A DNA stretch of 64,000 nt, from the NCBI RefSeq assembly GCF_003315175.1, contig NZ_QNRQ01000002.1, positions 274,569 through 338,568 on the forward strand, in the 5' to 3' direction. Shown here piece after piece: positions 10,800 through 21,088 of this stretch. The translations under genes were made by a program, and so were the position numbers. The notes below the pieces were generated by a model. The model did no database searches and had not been told where the DNA came from. It saw only the letters and a program-made list of their open reading frames with translations. The DNA comes from Eoetvoesiella caeni (GTDB lineage Bacteria; Pseudomonadota; Gammaproteobacteria; Burkholderiales; Burkholderiaceae_B). The number at the start of each line of letters is the position of its first letter. Positions within the stretch are counted from its first letter, which is position 1.

Positions 10800-12125
10800 T
10801 TACCGCGTAGGCAGCCCCACACCCTTGAAGTTAGCCTTCTTGAGCAGTGAGTCGTACTGATGAGACATCATGTAGGCTTGCGCCTGGGCCATGAAATCCA
10901 TGGTCACCACCACGATAATCAACAACGATGTACCACCAAAGTAAAACGGAACATTCCAGCGCATATGCATAACTTCCGGCAATAGACAAACCAAGGTTAT
11001 GTAGATGGCTCCGGCCAGGGTCAAGCGCATAAGGATCTTGTCGATATAGCGCGAGGTTTGTTCCCCCGGACGGATGCCTGGAATGAAAGCACCGCTTTTC
11101 TTCAGGTTGTCTGCGGTTTCGCGGCTGTTGAACACCAAGGCCGTATAGAAAAAGCAGAAGAAAATAATTGCAGCGGAATACAACGTAATATAAAGCGGTT
11201 GCCCCGGCGACAACGCGGCCGCCAAGTCGCCCAGCCAACGCATGCTGGGGTTATTGGAGAACCAGCTCGTGACCGTTGCCGGCAGCAAAATAATGGACGA
11301 AGCGAAAATGGGAGGAATGACACCCGACATGTTCAGCTTCAGGGGCAGATGCGAACTTTGCCCGCCATAAATCTTGTTGCCTACCTGACGTTTGGCGTAG
11401 TTGACCGTAATACGGCGCTGGCCGCGCTCGACAAACACCACGAAATACGTAACAGCAACCACCAGCACCAGAATGAACAGTGCCGACAGAATGGACATCG
11501 AATCGGTGCGCACCAGGTCCAGCATGCCCGACAAAGCGCTTGGCAGCCCGGCCACGATGCCGGCGAAAATCAGGATGGAAATACCGTTGCCTATTCCGCG
11601 CTCGGTGATTTGTTCGCCCAGCCACATGACGAACATGGTGCCGGTAAGCAAAGTTACCACTGTCGTGAAACGGAACAGCATGCCGGGGTCGATAACCAGA
11701 CCAGGCTGCGATTCAAGTGCAACAGAAATGCCAACCGCCTGGATCAGCGCCAGAAACACCGTGCCGTAGCGGGTGTACTGCGTGATCTTGCGACGGCCCG
11801 ATTCGCCTTCCTTCTTGATTGCCTCAAGGGTAGGCACCACCACCGCCATCAACTGCATGATGATGGATGCGGAAATGTACGGCATGATCCCCAGGGCGAA
11901 CACCGAAAAACGCTCGAGTGCCCCGCCGGAGAACATGTTGAACAAGCCGAGAATGCCGCCCTGGTTTTGCCGAAACATATCGGCCAGTGCATCGGGGTTG
12001 ATCCCCGGGACTGGAATATGCGTGCCCAACCGGTAGACGACCAGGGCGAGCACCAGGAACACGACGCGGCGTTTTAGATCGCCGTATCGGGAACCCGATT
12101 TACTCTGTGCCTGAGCTTTAGCCAC
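10800..12125 (-). CDS. secY: Preprotein translocase subunit SecY
   Basis: Channel-forming subunit of the Sec translocon in the inner membrane. The 441-residue protein has the ten-helix pattern, the plug-region stretch [24 protein letters not shown], and the cytoplasmic loop [21 protein letters not shown]. It follows rplO by 12 bp in the spc operon. Confidence 0.98.
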   Translation of the reverse strand: MAKAQAQSKSGSRYGDLKRRVVFLVLALVVYRLGTHIPVPGINPDALADMFRQNQGGILGLFNMFSGGALERFSVFALGIMPYISASIIMQLMAVVVPTLEAIKKEGESGRRKITQYTRYGTVFLALIQAVGISVALESQPGLVIDPGMLFRFTTVVTLLTGTMFVMWLGEQITERGIGNGISILIFAGIVAGLPSALSGMLDLVRTDSMSILSALFILVLVVAVTYFVVFVERGQRRITVNYAKRQVGNKIYGGQSSHLPLKLNMSGVIPPIFASSIILLPATVTSWFSNNPSMRWLGDLAAALSPGQPLYITLYSAAIIFFCFFYTALVFNSRETADNLKKSGAFIPGIRPGEQTSRYIDKILMRLTLAGAIYITLVCLLPEVMHMRWNVPFYFGGTSLLIIVVVTMDFMAQAQAYMMSHQYDSLLKKANFKGVGLPTR

Positions 12126-12137
12126 CGTGACCCCTTA

Positions 12138-12578
12138 TTACGCCAGTGTGCCGCCGGCAGCTTCAATCGCAGCGCGGGCGCCAGCCGTTGCCGTCAACCC
12201 TTTCAGGGTGACTTTGCGCGAAAGTTCGCCGGACTTGATGATCTTTGCGTAGCGTACTTGCTGGCCAACGACGCCCGATTGCTTGAGCACTTGTACGTCG
12301 ATTTCGTCGACGGGCAAGGCCTGCAGTTCGGACAGGCGGACTTCAGCGTACAAATGCTGACCCCGGGGGGTGAAGCCACGCTTGGGCAGACGACGGTACA
12401 AAGGCATCTGGCCGCCCTCGAAGCCGACTTTATGAAAGCCGCCCGAACGCGATTTTTGACCTTTGTGACCACGACCAGCCGTTTTGCCCAGGCCGGAGCC
12501 TATGCCACGGCCGACGCGACGCTTGGCGTGCTTGCTGCCAGGAGCAGGAGCCAATGAATTTAATTGAGTTTCCGACAT
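12138..12578 (-). CDS. rplO: 50S ribosomal protein L15
   Basis: Late-assembly large-subunit protein. The 146 residues show the glycine/arginine-rich N-terminal extension [20 protein letters not shown] and the globular domain with [18 protein letters not shown]. It is positioned between rpmD and secY. Confidence 0.98.
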   Translation of the reverse strand: MSETQLNSLAPAPGSKHAKRRVGRGIGSGLGKTAGRGHKGQKSRSGGFHKVGFEGGQMPLYRRLPKRGFTPRGQHLYAEVRLSELQALPVDEIDVQVLKQSGVVGQQVRYAKIIKSGELSRKVTLKGLTATAGARAAIEAAGGTLA

Positions 12579-12589
12579 GCCGATTCCTT

Positions 12590-12778
12590 TTAGACTTCCG
12601 AAACGGTGACCAGATAATCCACTTTACGGATCATCCCACGCACTTCGGGAGTATCGACCAACACGCTGCTGCTGTTCAGCTTGCGCAGGCCCAGGCCGCG
12701 AACTGTGTCGCGATGGGATTGCTTGGTGCCGATAATAGAGCGCACCAGGGTGATTTTGATTTGCTTCTGTGTCGTCAT
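12590..12778 (-). CDS. rpmD: 50S ribosomal protein L30
   Basis: Small large-subunit protein of 62 residues, with the family core [20 protein letters not shown] and [20 protein letters not shown]. It is three bases from the rpsE stop, consistent with coupled translation in the spc operon. Confidence 0.97.
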   Translation of the reverse strand: MTTQKQIKITLVRSIIGTKQSHRDTVRGLGLRKLNSSSVLVDTPEVRGMIRKVDYLVTVSEV

Positions 12779-12781
12779 GAC

Positions 12782-13303
12782 TTACCCCAGAATATCTTCG
12801 ACCGACTTGCCGCGCTTGGCAGCAATTTCGGACGGAGTCGAGCAGGCACGCAAACCATTGAGCGTTGCACGCACCATGTTGTAGGGGTTGCTAGAGCCAA
12901 GGCTCTTGGCCACTACGTTGCGTACACCCATCACTTCGAAAATAGCGCGCATCGGGCCGCCGGCGATAACGCCAGTACCTTCAGCTGCAGGCGAAATGAG
13001 AACGGTGGAAGCGCCATGCTTGCCCACGACGGTGTGATGCAAAGTGCCGTCTTTCAGGGCGACCTTGTGCAGACCACGACGTGCCTGTTCCATTGCTTTT
13101 TGAACAGCGACGGGCACTTCGCGGGCTTTACCTTTGCCCATACCGATGCGACCATCGCCATCACCTACCACGGTCAGCGCAGCAAAGCTCATGGTGCGAC
13201 CACCCTTGACCACTTTGCTGACGCGGTTGACCGCGATCATCTTTTCACGCAGGCCGTCGTCGTTTTCCTTCTCGGCGGCGTGCCTACCTTGTGCTTTAGC
13301 CAT
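12782..13303 (-). CDS. rpsE: 30S ribosomal protein S5
   Basis: Small-subunit protein at the mRNA entry site involved in decoding fidelity. The 173 residues include the S5 RNA-binding segment [20 protein letters not shown] and the C-terminal [16 protein letters not shown]. It lies between rplR and rpmD. Confidence 0.98.
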   Translation of the reverse strand: MAKAQGRHAAEKENDDGLREKMIAVNRVSKVVKGGRTMSFAALTVVGDGDGRIGMGKGKAREVPVAVQKAMEQARRGLHKVALKDGTLHHTVVGKHGASTVLISPAAEGTGVIAGGPMRAIFEVMGVRNVVAKSLGSSNPYNMVRATLNGLRACSTPSEIAAKRGKSVEDILG

Positions 13304-13318
13304 TTGACAATTCCTCGC

Positions 13319-13684
13319 TTAGAATTTCAAGCCGGCTTCACGCGCGGCATCAGCCAGCGCTTTCACGCGGCCATGATAACGGAAGCCCGAGCGGTCAAAG
13401 GCAACCACTTCGATACCGGCTGCTTTCGCCCGTTCGGCAACGCGCTTACCAATGAGGCCGGCAGCGGCAACATTGCCACCGTTGACTTTCTGGCTGGCGA
13501 GTTCTTTACGAACTTCGGGCTCGAGCGTCGAAGCGCTGATGAGCACACGGTCGCCTTCCGGCGAAATAATGTTGGCGTAAATATGCAGATTCGAGCGGAA
13601 TACCGAGAGGCGATGTACGCGCAACTCGGTGATTTTCCGGCGACTCGGAACCGCACGACGCAAACGGGATACTTTCTTGTCCAT
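13319..13684 (-). CDS. rplR: 50S ribosomal protein L18
   Basis: 5S rRNA-binding protein. The 121 residues have the basic N-terminus [18 protein letters not shown], the [20 protein letters not shown] segment, and the C-terminal [20 protein letters not shown]. It sits between rplF and rpsE. Confidence 0.98.
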   Translation of the reverse strand: MDKKVSRLRRAVPSRRKITELRVHRLSVFRSNLHIYANIISPEGDRVLISASTLEPEVRKELASQKVNGGNVAAAGLIGKRVAERAKAAGIEVVAFDRSGFRYHGRVKALADAAREAGLKF

Positions 13685-13705
13685 GATTCGTCCTTGCCTG
13701 TGCGC

Positions 13706-14239
13706 TTATTTCTTCTTGGTTTCTTTCATGATGACGCGCTCATCTGCGTAGCGCACGCCCTTGCCCTTGTAGGGTTCGGGTTTGCGGTAGGCGCGGATGT
13801 TTGCAGCCACCTGACCGACAGCCTGCTTGTCCGCACCCTTGACCACAATTTCGGTCTGGGTGGGGCATTCGATTTTGATGCCGGCAGGCATCTCGTGCAG
13901 AATGTCGTGGGAGAAACCAAGTTGCAGTTTCAGCGCGTCGCCCTGGACCTGTGCGCGGAAACCCACGCCGACCAGAGTCAATTTACGCTCGAAACCTTTG
14001 CTGACGCCAGTCACCATATTGTGAACAAGCGCGCGCGTCGTACCCGACATGGCCTTGGCCAGGCGGGAGTCGTTTGCGACCGAAAATGTCAACTGGCCGT
14101 CTTCCTGGGCAATGGTGACGTCGCCGGTAAGGGCTTGCGTCAGTGTGCCGAGGGGACCCTTGACAATGATCTGGTCGTTGTTGATGGTTGCTTCTACGCC
14201 CTTGGGCAGCGCGACCGGGTATTTTGCTATACGTGACAT
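13706..14239 (-). CDS. rplF: 50S ribosomal protein L6
   Basis: Large-subunit protein near the sarcin-ricin loop. I chose the ATG at 14239 ([16 protein letters not shown]), which has AGGAGAACC just upstream; an in-frame ATG 16 codons earlier lies inside the rpsH coding region. The resulting 177 residues match the family, ending [20 protein letters not shown] plus a lysine-rich tail. Confidence 0.97.
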   Translation of the reverse strand: MSRIAKYPVALPKGVEATINNDQIIVKGPLGTLTQALTGDVTIAQEDGQLTFSVANDSRLAKAMSGTTRALVHNMVTGVSKGFERKLTLVGVGFRAQVQGDALKLQLGFSHDILHEMPAGIKIECPTQTEIVVKGADKQAVGQVAANIRAYRKPEPYKGKGVRYADERVIMKETKKK

Positions 14240-14249
14240 ATGGTTCTCC

Positions 14250-14645
14250 TTATGCGACGTAGCAAAGCACTTCGCCGCCCACGCCATTGGCGCGAGCTTT
14301 GCGATCGGTCATGACACCGCGCGGAGTCGACACGATAGCCACGCCCAAACCATTCATAACCTGAGGAATGGCCTTGCTGCCTTTGTATATACGCAGCCCT
14401 GGACGCGAAACGCGGTCGATACGCTCGATGACCGGACGGCCGGCGTAGTACTTAAGTGTGATCTCGAGGACAGGCTTGGCCTTGTCGCCGACGATCTGGA
14501 AACTGTCGATATAGCCTTCGTCTTTCAGCACGGCAGCAATAGCTACCTTAAGCTTCGAGGAGGGCATGCTGACCGACGTTTTGTTAACTTGTTGCGCATT
14601 GCGCACGCGGGTCAACATGTCGGCGATGGGATCGCTCATGCTCAT
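14250..14645 (-). CDS. rpsH: 30S ribosomal protein S8
   Basis: Central-domain 16S rRNA binder; its homologue represses the spc operon in E. coli. The 131 residues begin [19 protein letters not shown] and end [20 protein letters not shown] plus VA, both typical. It is followed by rplF after ten bases. Confidence 0.98.
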   Translation of the reverse strand: MSMSDPIADMLTRVRNAQQVNKTSVSMPSSKLKVAIAAVLKDEGYIDSFQIVGDKAKPVLEITLKYYAGRPVIERIDRVSRPGLRIYKGSKAIPQVMNGLGVAIVSTPRGVMTDRKARANGVGGEVLCYVA

Positions 14646-14656
14646 GTGTGTTTCTC

Positions 14657-14962
14657 CTACCAGCTAGCTTTAGTCATGCCCGGCACTTCGCCACGCATCG
14701 CCATTTCGCGAAGTTTGTGACGAGTTAAACCGAACTTGCTGTAAACGCCACGCGGACGACCGGTAACAACGCAACGGTTGCGCTGACGAGTCGGGTTGGA
14801 ATTGCGCGGCAATTGTTGCAGTTGCAAACGGGCCTGATAGCGCTCTTCGTCAGTCTTGGACTGATCTTCGATGATGGCTTTCAAGGCAGCGCGTTTGGGA
14901 GCAAATTTCTCTGCCAGCTTGGCGCGTTTGATATCGCGATTAATGAGTGAAAGTTTAGCCAC
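14657..14962 (-). CDS. rpsN: 30S ribosomal protein S14
   Basis: Small-subunit head protein. The 101-residue form lacks the CxxC zinc pairs, so it is the long zinc-independent type. Family hallmarks are [19 protein letters not shown] and the C-terminal [11 protein letters not shown]. It lies between rplE and rpsH. Confidence 0.98.
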   Translation of the reverse strand: MAKLSLINRDIKRAKLAEKFAPKRAALKAIIEDQSKTDEERYQARLQLQQLPRNSNPTRQRNRCVVTGRPRGVYSKFGLTRHKLREMAMRGEVPGMTKASW

Positions 14963-14973
14963 GTCATCGCCCC

Positions 14974-15513
14974 TTAATTGCGGAACGGGAAGCTGAAGGC
15001 TGTCAACAGCGCTTTGGCTTCGTCGTCCGTCTTGGCAGTGGTCGTGATGCTGATATTCATACCACGGACTGCGTCGATTTTGTCGTATTCGATTTCAGGG
15101 AAAATGATTTGCTCTTTAACCCCAACGTTGTAATTACCCCGTCCGTCGAATGCACGCCCGGAAATACCGCGGAAGTCGCGAACGCGCGGCAGAGCCACGG
15201 CGACCAGGCGATCCAGGAATTCGTACATGCGCTGGCCACGCAGGGTGACCATGCAACCGATAGGGTAATCTTCACGGATCTTGAAACCCGCGATAGCTTT
15301 GCGCGTTTTGGTGACCACAGGCTTTTGGCCGGAGATCTTGGTCAGGTCGGACACGGCGTGCTCGATGACCTTCTTGTCTGCAACCGCTTCGGACACACCC
15401 ATGTTGAGGGTGATCTTCGAGATGCGAGGCACTTCCATAACGCTTTTGTAGCCAAATTTGGCTTGCAGGTCGGCTACGACCTTGCTGCGGTAAAACTCTT
15501 GTAAACGAGCCAT
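14974..15513 (-). CDS. rplE: 50S ribosomal protein L5
   Basis: 5S rRNA-binding protein that also contacts the P-site tRNA. The 179 residues contain [20 protein letters not shown], the segment [20 protein letters not shown], and the usual C-terminus [12 protein letters not shown]. It is the third gene of the spc segment. Confidence 0.98.
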   Translation of the reverse strand: MARLQEFYRSKVVADLQAKFGYKSVMEVPRISKITLNMGVSEAVADKKVIEHAVSDLTKISGQKPVVTKTRKAIAGFKIREDYPIGCMVTLRGQRMYEFLDRLVAVALPRVRDFRGISGRAFDGRGNYNVGVKEQIIFPEIEYDKIDAVRGMNISITTTAKTDDEAKALLTAFSFPFRN

Positions 15514-15525
15514 GTTATTCGCCCC

Positions 15526-15846
15526 TTAAGCCTTAGCGCCAACGACAGCGCCGCTGGAACGAAATACACGAACCTTGCGGCCGTCGACTTCTTTGATACC
15601 CACGCGATCGGCCTTGCCGCTTTCGGGGTTGAAGAGCGCCACATTCGAAATGTGGATAGGCATGGTTTTGTCGATGATGCCGCCCTGCGAGCCAGCCATG
15701 GGATTTGGCTTGACGTGTTTCTTGACGACATTAATGCCTTCGACCAGAACGTGGTCGGCATCTACGCGCTGCAAAACAGTGCCGCGGCGGGTTTTGTCGC
15801 GACCAGTCAATACGATGACTTCGTCGCCTTTACGGATTTTTTCCAT
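15526..15846 (-). CDS. rplX: 50S ribosomal protein L24
   Basis: Assembly-initiator protein of the large subunit. The 106 residues start [20 protein letters not shown], the KOW motif of L24, and include [17 protein letters not shown]. It is separated from rplN by nine bases. Confidence 0.98.
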   Translation of the reverse strand: MEKIRKGDEVIVLTGRDKTRRGTVLQRVDADHVLVEGINVVKKHVKPNPMAGSQGGIIDKTMPIHISNVALFNPESGKADRVGIKEVDGRKVRVFRSSGAVVGAKA

Positions 15847-15855
15847 GATGGCTCC

Positions 15856-16224
15856 TTACAGCACTTCTGGGGCCAAGGATACGATCTTCATGAACTTTTC
15901 TGTACGCAATTCGCGCGTGACAGGTCCGAAGATACGGGTACCGATGGGTTCCAGTTTAGCGTTGAGCAAAACAGCGGCATTGCCACCGAACTTGATCAGT
16001 GAGCCGTCTTTACGGCGTACGCCCTTAGCGGTACGAACCACTACAGCGTTGTAAATTTCGCCTTTTTTGACGCGTCCGCGCGGAGCCGCATCCTTGACGC
16101 TAACTTTAATAACGTCACCGATTGCGGCATAACGGCGCTTGGAGCCGCCCAGCACTTTGATGCACATAACAGAACGCGCACCTGTGTTGTCGGCCACGTC
16201 CAGCGTGGTCTGCATTTGTATCAT
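15856..16224 (-). CDS. rplN: 50S ribosomal protein L14, first gene of the detached spc segment
   Basis: Large-subunit protein at the subunit interface. The 122 residues start [20 protein letters not shown] and end [15 protein letters not shown]. The first ATG has AGGA about eight bases upstream, which supports it over Met4. Its usual upstream neighbour rpsQ lies about 40 kb away at 56103, so rplN here heads its own transcript, with a promoter candidate at 16470-16498. Confidence 0.97.
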   Translation of the reverse strand: MIQMQTTLDVADNTGARSVMCIKVLGGSKRRYAAIGDVIKVSVKDAAPRGRVKKGEIYNAVVVRTAKGVRRKDGSLIKFGGNAAVLLNAKLEPIGTRIFGPVTRELRTEKFMKIVSLAPEVL

Positions 16225-16655
16225 GATTTTTCCTGTTCCAACTTAGCCGCGTTGTTCGCACGGCCATTAAGACCGACAAAGTCGCGCAACCAGTTTTGGT
16301 CCCGTCAGGCTCGAACAGACGACGCCTGTCGAACCCTGGGTTGAAATCTTGCCATTAACTGCTTCTTGGGTACTACTTGCTTTTACTGCCTGGTATTGCC
16401 AGCCCGCTTAAAGCCAACCTGGCGCATCAGTTGCGCTAGAGGGCTTTTGCTTTTACTAGCAAGTCAGTCATCATATACGGTTTAAACCAAACTTGCAAGC
16501 CCAGGCGCAAAAGAAGGGCTTGTGCGGGTTGAGGCGTAGGATTGCCGCAACGAAAGCCCCGGCCGCAGCCCCGGCTTGCCGCTTTCCAGTGCGTTGCCTG
16601 GAAAGGCCAGGCGCGCTTGGCATACAGCGCTGCCCAGGGGGCAGCGGCGCGCCCG
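16225..16655. other. 431-bp gap between dodecin and rplN: leader and promoter region
   Basis: I see no convincing gene here. It holds the rplN promoter candidate and about 235 nt of leader. A GC-rich block at 16555-16585 with repeated GCCCCGG could act as a weak stop for dodecin transcription, but has no T run. The AT-rich core near 16481-16488 is the perfect palindrome GTTTAAAC inside the promoter spacer. Confidence 0.6.
16470..16498 (-). promoter_or_regulatory. Promoter driving rplN and the spc-alpha operons
   Basis: On the minus strand a -35 element TTGCAA (16498-16493) and a -10 element TATGAT (16475-16470) are separated by exactly 17 bp. It lies about 245 nt before the rplN start. Because the normal upstream S10 genes are far away and end in a terminator, a promoter is required here, which supports the call. 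Confidence 0.6.
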
Positions 16656-16862
16656 CTACTCCATGGTAAAGCCGACCTTGATCGTAACCTGCCAATGGGC
16701 CACCTTGCCATCGGCAACATGGCCGCGCGTCTCGACAACCTCGAACCATTGAATATTGCGTACGGTTTCGTGTGCCTTGGCTATGGCCGTACTGACCGCG
16801 TCTTCGATGCTTGTAGGGGACGAACCAACTAAATCAAGCTGCTTGTACACATGACTGCTCAT
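16656..16862 (-). CDS. Dodecin flavin-binding protein
   Basis: Small protein that assembles as a dodecamer and stores or buffers flavins. The 68 residues match the family closely: [20 protein letters not shown] at the start, the flavin-stacking segment [20 protein letters not shown], and [15 protein letters not shown] at the end. It lies alone between the rplN leader and the maleate isomerase gene, so it is the first non-ribosomal gene of the inserted block. Flavin buffering would suit a region with two flavoprotein hydroxylases, but that link is inference. Confidence 0.92.
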   Translation of the reverse strand: MSSHVYKQLDLVGSSPTSIEDAVSTAIAKAHETVRNIQWFEVVETRGHVADGKVAHWQVTIKVGFTME

Positions 16863-16990
16863 GATGACCTCCTGGGTGCGACAACGATTTAGGACGGACT
16901 TGCCCTGGCGGGCAAGTCTTGCGGCAGCCCTTGGGCTTCCAGCCCTAGGTTACCTCATCCAGAACCTCCGGCCTCGTGTTTCCCCGGACC

Positions 16991-17755
16991 TCAATAACGG
17001 CCGGACAGCAGGCTGCCTGCGTTTGGCACTTCGCGCTGCAAGTTCAATACTTTCAGCATCTGGTAGACCGTGCTGATTGCGGCGGTGGTTACCGGCAGGC
17101 CAAGTTGCTGTTCGACCTGGTGCACTGACTGGAACGAGGGCATTTGCACGCAGGCCGAGAGCACCACGGCGTCGACGCCGCTGGTATTCAGGCGCTTTAC
17201 GTGTTCGGCCGGCGCCAGCGGGTTTTGGCGGCCGACTTCAAGGTTGTCGGGAATCTCGAGCGACACGGCGTCGTGCACCTCGATGCCTTCGTTTTCAATG
17301 TAGTCGACAACCAATTGTGTAAGCGGCTTCATGTAGGGGGTCAAAATGGACACTTTCTTTGCACCCATTGCGTGCAGGCCCTCGACCAGGGCGCCGGCGC
17401 TGGACACAACAGGGGCTGCGCCGCCGTTGGCCACCGTGGCTTCGTGCAAGCGCTTTTCAGACTGGCGGTGGTAGCCCAGGCCCATGCTCATGATGGCAAC
17501 CAGGCAGGCATAGCCCAGCACATCGACGCGGGCGTCCGAGAGCTCCAGCGCACAGCGGTCGGAGTCGGCGTCCATGGCCTTGAGCTCTTCAGCGGTAACC
17601 TTCTTCATGCGCATGCGGCTGGAATGGAACGTAAAGCGTTCGCTGAACTTTTCCTCGCGGCTGCGCAGCATAAGGGGGATTTCCGTTTCCATGGTGGTGT
17701 TGGAACTGGGAACGATCTGGCCGATGCGGTAGTTGCGTGGCGAAGTAGTGGACAT
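16991..17755 (-). CDS. Maleate cis-trans isomerase
   Basis: Converts maleate to fumarate, feeding the TCA cycle. The 254-residue protein belongs to the Asp/Glu racemase superfamily and closely follows the maleate isomerase (NicE/MaiA) pattern: YRIGQIVPSSNTTMETEIP near the start, and catalytic cysteines C84 (LGYACLVAIM) and C202 (VLSACVQMPS). Maleate arises when maleylpyruvate is split by hydrolysis, so this gene fits a hydrolytic gentisate route or a nicotinate-type route; no nicotinate genes are nearby. It is divergent from a LysR gene across 147 bp. Confidence 0.9.
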   Translation of the reverse strand: MSTTSPRNYRIGQIVPSSNTTMETEIPLMLRSREEKFSERFTFHSSRMRMKKVTAEELKAMDADSDRCALELSDARVDVLGYACLVAIMSMGLGYHRQSEKRLHEATVANGGAAPVVSSAGALVEGLHAMGAKKVSILTPYMKPLTQLVVDYIENEGIEVHDAVSLEIPDNLEVGRQNPLAPAEHVKRLNTSGVDAVVLSACVQMPSFQSVHQVEQQLGLPVTTAAISTVYQMLKVLNLQREVPNAGSLLSGRY

Positions 17756-17902
17756 GTCGATGGCACCTGAAAATGATTATCGTAAACAACATCATCGGCC
17801 ATTTCTTGCCGATGCACCAATATTGAATTCGTCTTGCGTGCCAGCTTTTGGCTATGGCCAAGGTAAACTTGGCCTATTCCCTTCCATAATAACGGCCCTT
17901 CC

Positions 17903-18781
17903 GTGGAACTACGTCAGCTACGCTATTTTATTGCCCTGGCCGAAGAGCTCAACTTTACCCGGGCGGCCGAACGCCTGCATATTTCGCAGCCGCCCCTTAG
18001 CGCGCAAATTGCCCAGCTGGAAACCGAACTGGGGGTCAAGCTGTTCGAGCGCAACAGCCGCAAAGTCAGCCTGACCGACGCCGGCGCCGTGTTCCTGCAT
18101 GATGTACGGCTTATTCAAAGCCGGCTGCGCGAGGCCACCGAACGGGTCAAGCACGTGCACTCCGGCCTGGCCGGCCGAATCGAAATCGGGCTGTCGGGCT
18201 CCCACTTTCTGGGCCCCCTGCCCTTGTTCATCGGCAAACTGGCGGCCACGCATCCCGATATCGACGTCGTGCTCAACGAAATGGCGCCCAACGAACAACT
18301 GGAAGCCTTGCGCGAACAGCGCATCGACATCAGCATTTCCCGGCAATCAGTTGAAGACGACCTGCTGTGCAGCCGGCTTTTGTGGCCCGATCCGTTATTG
18401 GTGGCCCTGCCCGGCGGCCACCCTTTGGCGGCGCACGCAAGCCTAAAGCTTGCCTCCCTGGCCAAAGAGCGGTTCATCATGCTGCGGCGCGAGACCTCCT
18501 ACTTTGCCGATCAGGTTTTCCTGGCTTGCGCCGCGCACGGCTTTACGCCGCATGTCGCCCACAGCGTCGCGGAGGTCCCCGCCCAGCTCAATCTGGTTGC
18601 AGCCGGCCTGGGCATTGCGCTCGTACCCGCGTCGACTCATAACCGCCAGCCCGACTCGCTGCTTTTTCGCCCCCTGGACGAACCCGGCCTTCAGGGCCAC
18701 GTACACGCAGTCGTTCGCAAAGAGCACAAGAAGACAGCGGTCGAGACCTTCCTGGCCCTGCTCGGGCAATATCAGCCTTAA
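17903..18781 (+). CDS. LysR-family regulator divergent from maleate isomerase
   Basis: Transcription regulator of 292 residues. The N-terminal winged helix-turn-helix (MELRQLRYFIALAEELNFTR, RLHISQPPLSAQIAQLE) is followed by an effector-binding domain of periplasmic-binding-protein fold. The start is a GTG at 17903. Its divergent position suggests it controls the maleate isomerase gene, perhaps with maleate or a ring-cleavage product as inducer; this is inference from layout. Confidence 0.9.
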   Translation: MELRQLRYFIALAEELNFTRAAERLHISQPPLSAQIAQLETELGVKLFERNSRKVSLTDAGAVFLHDVRLIQSRLREATERVKHVHSGLAGRIEIGLSGSHFLGPLPLFIGKLAATHPDIDVVLNEMAPNEQLEALREQRIDISISRQSVEDDLLCSRLLWPDPLLVALPGGHPLAAHASLKLASLAKERFIMLRRETSYFADQVFLACAAHGFTPHVAHSVAEVPAQLNLVAAGLGIALVPASTHNRQPDSLLFRPLDEPGLQGHVHAVVRKEHKKTAVETFLALLGQYQP

Positions 18782-18829
18782 GTCGCACGGATCCCACACA
18801 CCGTGTGCCGGTCGCGGCCCATGTATGGC

Positions 18830-19768
18830 TCAGGCCGTACCGTCCTTGACCACCTGGCGTACACATTCCAGCGCCTGCTCCACCGATTTGGGATAAAGCT
18901 CGTCGTTGCGCCAGTACATGGAAACCGAGCCGTAGCCATCCAGCTGCAGCGGCAAAATCCGCAGCAGCTTCATTTCGACCAGCATTACCGTGGCCCGGTG
19001 CGAGGCCGTACCGATGACATCGCTATTATTGATAAGCGTTATGTTGGCAATGACGGAATTGGATTCAATGTAGTTGGCCGGCAGCGGTATCCCCGCGGCC
19101 GCCAGCGCCGCTTCCAGCGCGTTGCGAATAGGCGTGCGGCGCGGCCAGACAATCCAGCGGTAGGCCTGCACGTCGCTCCAGCCAATCTCGGGCTTGCTGA
19201 ACAGCGGGTGGTCGGGGCGGGCCACCAGATCGATAGGCTCGATATAAAGCACTTCGCTGTTGATGCTGGACTCGTCGAAATGATTGCTGACGCTGCGCCC
19301 AATGACAATGTCCAGATCGCCCTGCGACAGCAACGACAACAAGCGGTCCATCGTGCCTTCCAGCAAGTCGATGCGCATTTCGGGCAAGCGTTCAGCGATG
19401 GCCAGCACCGCCCTGGGCGCAGCTTCCGAGGCCGCGGCACCCGAAGCCCCAATGGCAATGCGCCCGCCGCCGCCCTCAAGCAGTACATTCATATCGACAA
19501 CGGCTCGGTCCAGCTGAGCGTTGATGCGGCGCGCATGTTCGATCAGCACTTCGCCATGCGGCGTCGGCGACAAACCGCGCGCATGGCGCTCGAACAAGGC
19601 CAGGCCGATATCGCCCTCAAGGTCTTTGAGCCACTTGGACAAGCCTGGCTGAGTCGTATTGAGCAAGACCGCCGAATGGCTCAGGTTGCGCGTTTGCGCA
19701 AGACTAAGCAGGAATTTCAGGTTGCGCAGGCGAATGCGGTCAGTCCAATCTGTTGCCATGCCATTCAC
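18830..19768 (-). CDS. LysR-family regulator divergent from gentisate-type dioxygenase
   Basis: 312-residue LysR regulator with helix-turn-helix LRNLKFLLSLAQTRNLSHSA and TTQPGLSKWLKDLE, resembling the GbpR/CbpR-like subgroup in its N-terminus (an impression only). It is divergent from the dioxygenase gene at 19904 across 135 bp containing a perfect 12-bp palindrome, so it probably regulates that cluster. Met4 (19759) is an alternative start. Confidence 0.88.
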   Translation of the reverse strand: MNGMATDWTDRIRLRNLKFLLSLAQTRNLSHSAVLLNTTQPGLSKWLKDLEGDIGLALFERHARGLSPTPHGEVLIEHARRINAQLDRAVVDMNVLLEGGGGRIAIGASGAAASEAAPRAVLAIAERLPEMRIDLLEGTMDRLLSLLSQGDLDIVIGRSVSNHFDESSINSEVLYIEPIDLVARPDHPLFSKPEIGWSDVQAYRWIVWPRRTPIRNALEAALAAAGIPLPANYIESNSVIANITLINNSDVIGTASHRATVMLVEMKLLRILPLQLDGYGSVSMYWRNDELYPKSVEQALECVRQVVKDGTA

Positions 19769-19871
19769 AAAACAGTTATCGAAAACCGCAAGCTTACGTC
19801 AAGAATGCCATGGTGGCCCACTCATCTTGCCACTTGCGCCAGAAAGGGATACATTATCGAAAATACCTATT

Positions 19872-19883
19872 ATTTTATAAAAT
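19872..19883. promoter_or_regulatory. Palindrome in the LysR / dioxygenase divergent spacer
   Basis: ATTTTATAAAAT is a perfect 12-bp palindrome 20 bp before the dioxygenase start. The related string TTATCGAAAA occurs twice upstream (near 19776 and 19854). Position and symmetry fit a LysR-type binding region, but no site has been matched to a known operator. Confidence 0.35.
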
Positions 19884-19903
19884 CGAATTTACCGAGACAC
19901 GCC

Positions 19904-21037
19904 ATGAAAACTGCTGCCCGCGCAAACCATCGCGAAGACATCGTCGGACGAGCCAATGTTGAGGATACTCCTGAACTTCTGGCCTATTACGACGAACTGG
20001 ACAAACACCATACGGCCGCCCTCTGGACGGTCGCGAACAAGATCGAACCCTGGCAACCGCAGTCCAGCTCAGTGCCCGTAGTATGGCGCTACAAGGACTT
20101 GCGCGAACATGTGCTGCGGTCGGCCGACCTCGTTTCCCCTGAAAAGGCCGGGCGGCGCGTGGTGTACCTGAGCAACCCGGGGCGGCAGGACGTCGCGGCA
20201 GCCGTGGGCTGGCTATATTCGGGACTGCAAACCATGCGTCCGGGCGAACTGGCCACATCGCACAAGCACTCGGCCAGCGCGCTGCGCTTCATCATGGAAG
20301 GCAGCGGCGCCTTTACCATCGTCGACGGGCACAAAATGACGCTGGGCGCCAATGACTTCGTCATCACGCCCAATGGCACATGGCATGAACACGGCGTCAG
20401 CGAAGACGGCACTCAATGCATCTGGCAAGACGGCCTGGACATTCCCTTGATGAACGCCCTGGAAGCCAACTTCTTTACCGTGCATCCCGAGCTGCAGCAA
20501 GCCGTTACCTATCCTGTCGAAGACAGCACCGCCGCCTGGGCCGCCGGCACCGGACTGGTGCCGGCCAACGACACCTGGTCGCACGGTTATTCGCCGCTGT
20601 TCAAATACGAATGGGCGCCCACCTACGAAGCGCTGGCGCGCTATGCCAAGGTTACCGACGGCTCGCCGTTCGACGGCGTCATGATGAATTACATCAACCC
20701 TAAAACAGGGGGCCCCGTCATGCAAACCATGGGAGCCAGCATGCAGTTGCTGCGCCCCGGCGAGCACACCAAAGCGCACCGCCACACGGGCAGCGTCCTG
20801 TACCAGGTGGCCAAGGGCAAGGGCTATTCCATCATCAACGGCCAGCGATTCGACTGGGAAGAACACGACATTTTCTGCGTGCCGACCTGGATGTTCCATG
20901 AACACGTCAACGCCAACCCAAGCGAAGACGCCTGCCTGTTCAGCTTCAACGACATGCCTGTCATGAATTCTCTGGGCATCTATCGCGAAGAAGCCCTCAA
21001 AGAAAACGGCGGCCACCAGAAAATCCAAACACCATAA
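19904..21037 (+). CDS. Gentisate 1,2-dioxygenase-like bicupin ring-cleavage enzyme (variant type)
   Basis: Iron(II) extradiol-type enzyme that opens a gentisate-like ring. The chosen ATG at 19904 gives 377 residues; longer in-frame readings run into the LysR gene. The first cupin carries the iron ligand histidines H120 and H122 (TSHKHSASALRFI) and H161 (TWHEHG); a second cupin with HTKAHRHTGS and WMFHEHV follows. It is about 30 residues longer than the dioxygenase at 39474 and differs from it over most of its length. Salicylate 1,2-dioxygenase and 1-hydroxy-2-naphthoate dioxygenase share this architecture, so the substrate may not be gentisate itself. It leads a plus-strand cluster with an FAH hydrolase, a nitrilase and a GntR regulator. 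Confidence 0.85.
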   Translation: MKTAARANHREDIVGRANVEDTPELLAYYDELDKHHTAALWTVANKIEPWQPQSSSVPVVWRYKDLREHVLRSADLVSPEKAGRRVVYLSNPGRQDVAAAVGWLYSGLQTMRPGELATSHKHSASALRFIMEGSGAFTIVDGHKMTLGANDFVITPNGTWHEHGVSEDGTQCIWQDGLDIPLMNALEANFFTVHPELQQAVTYPVEDSTAAWAAGTGLVPANDTWSHGYSPLFKYEWAPTYEALARYAKVTDGSPFDGVMMNYINPKTGGPVMQTMGASMQLLRPGEHTKAHRHTGSVLYQVAKGKGYSIINGQRFDWEEHDIFCVPTWMFHEHVNANPSEDACLFSFNDMPVMNSLGIYREEALKENGGHQKIQTP

Positions 21038-21088
21038 TTTTCAATCCGGACACGGCAACAGCCCGACCAAACAACCAAGGAAAACTTC

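Noticed and set aside
12554..14236. 560-codon plus-strand frame across rpmD to rplF
   Set aside because: Antisense shadow of five ribosomal genes with no domain.
16436..16738. 100-codon minus-strand frame overlapping dodecin
   Set aside because: It overlaps the well-supported dodecin gene in another frame and has no family features.
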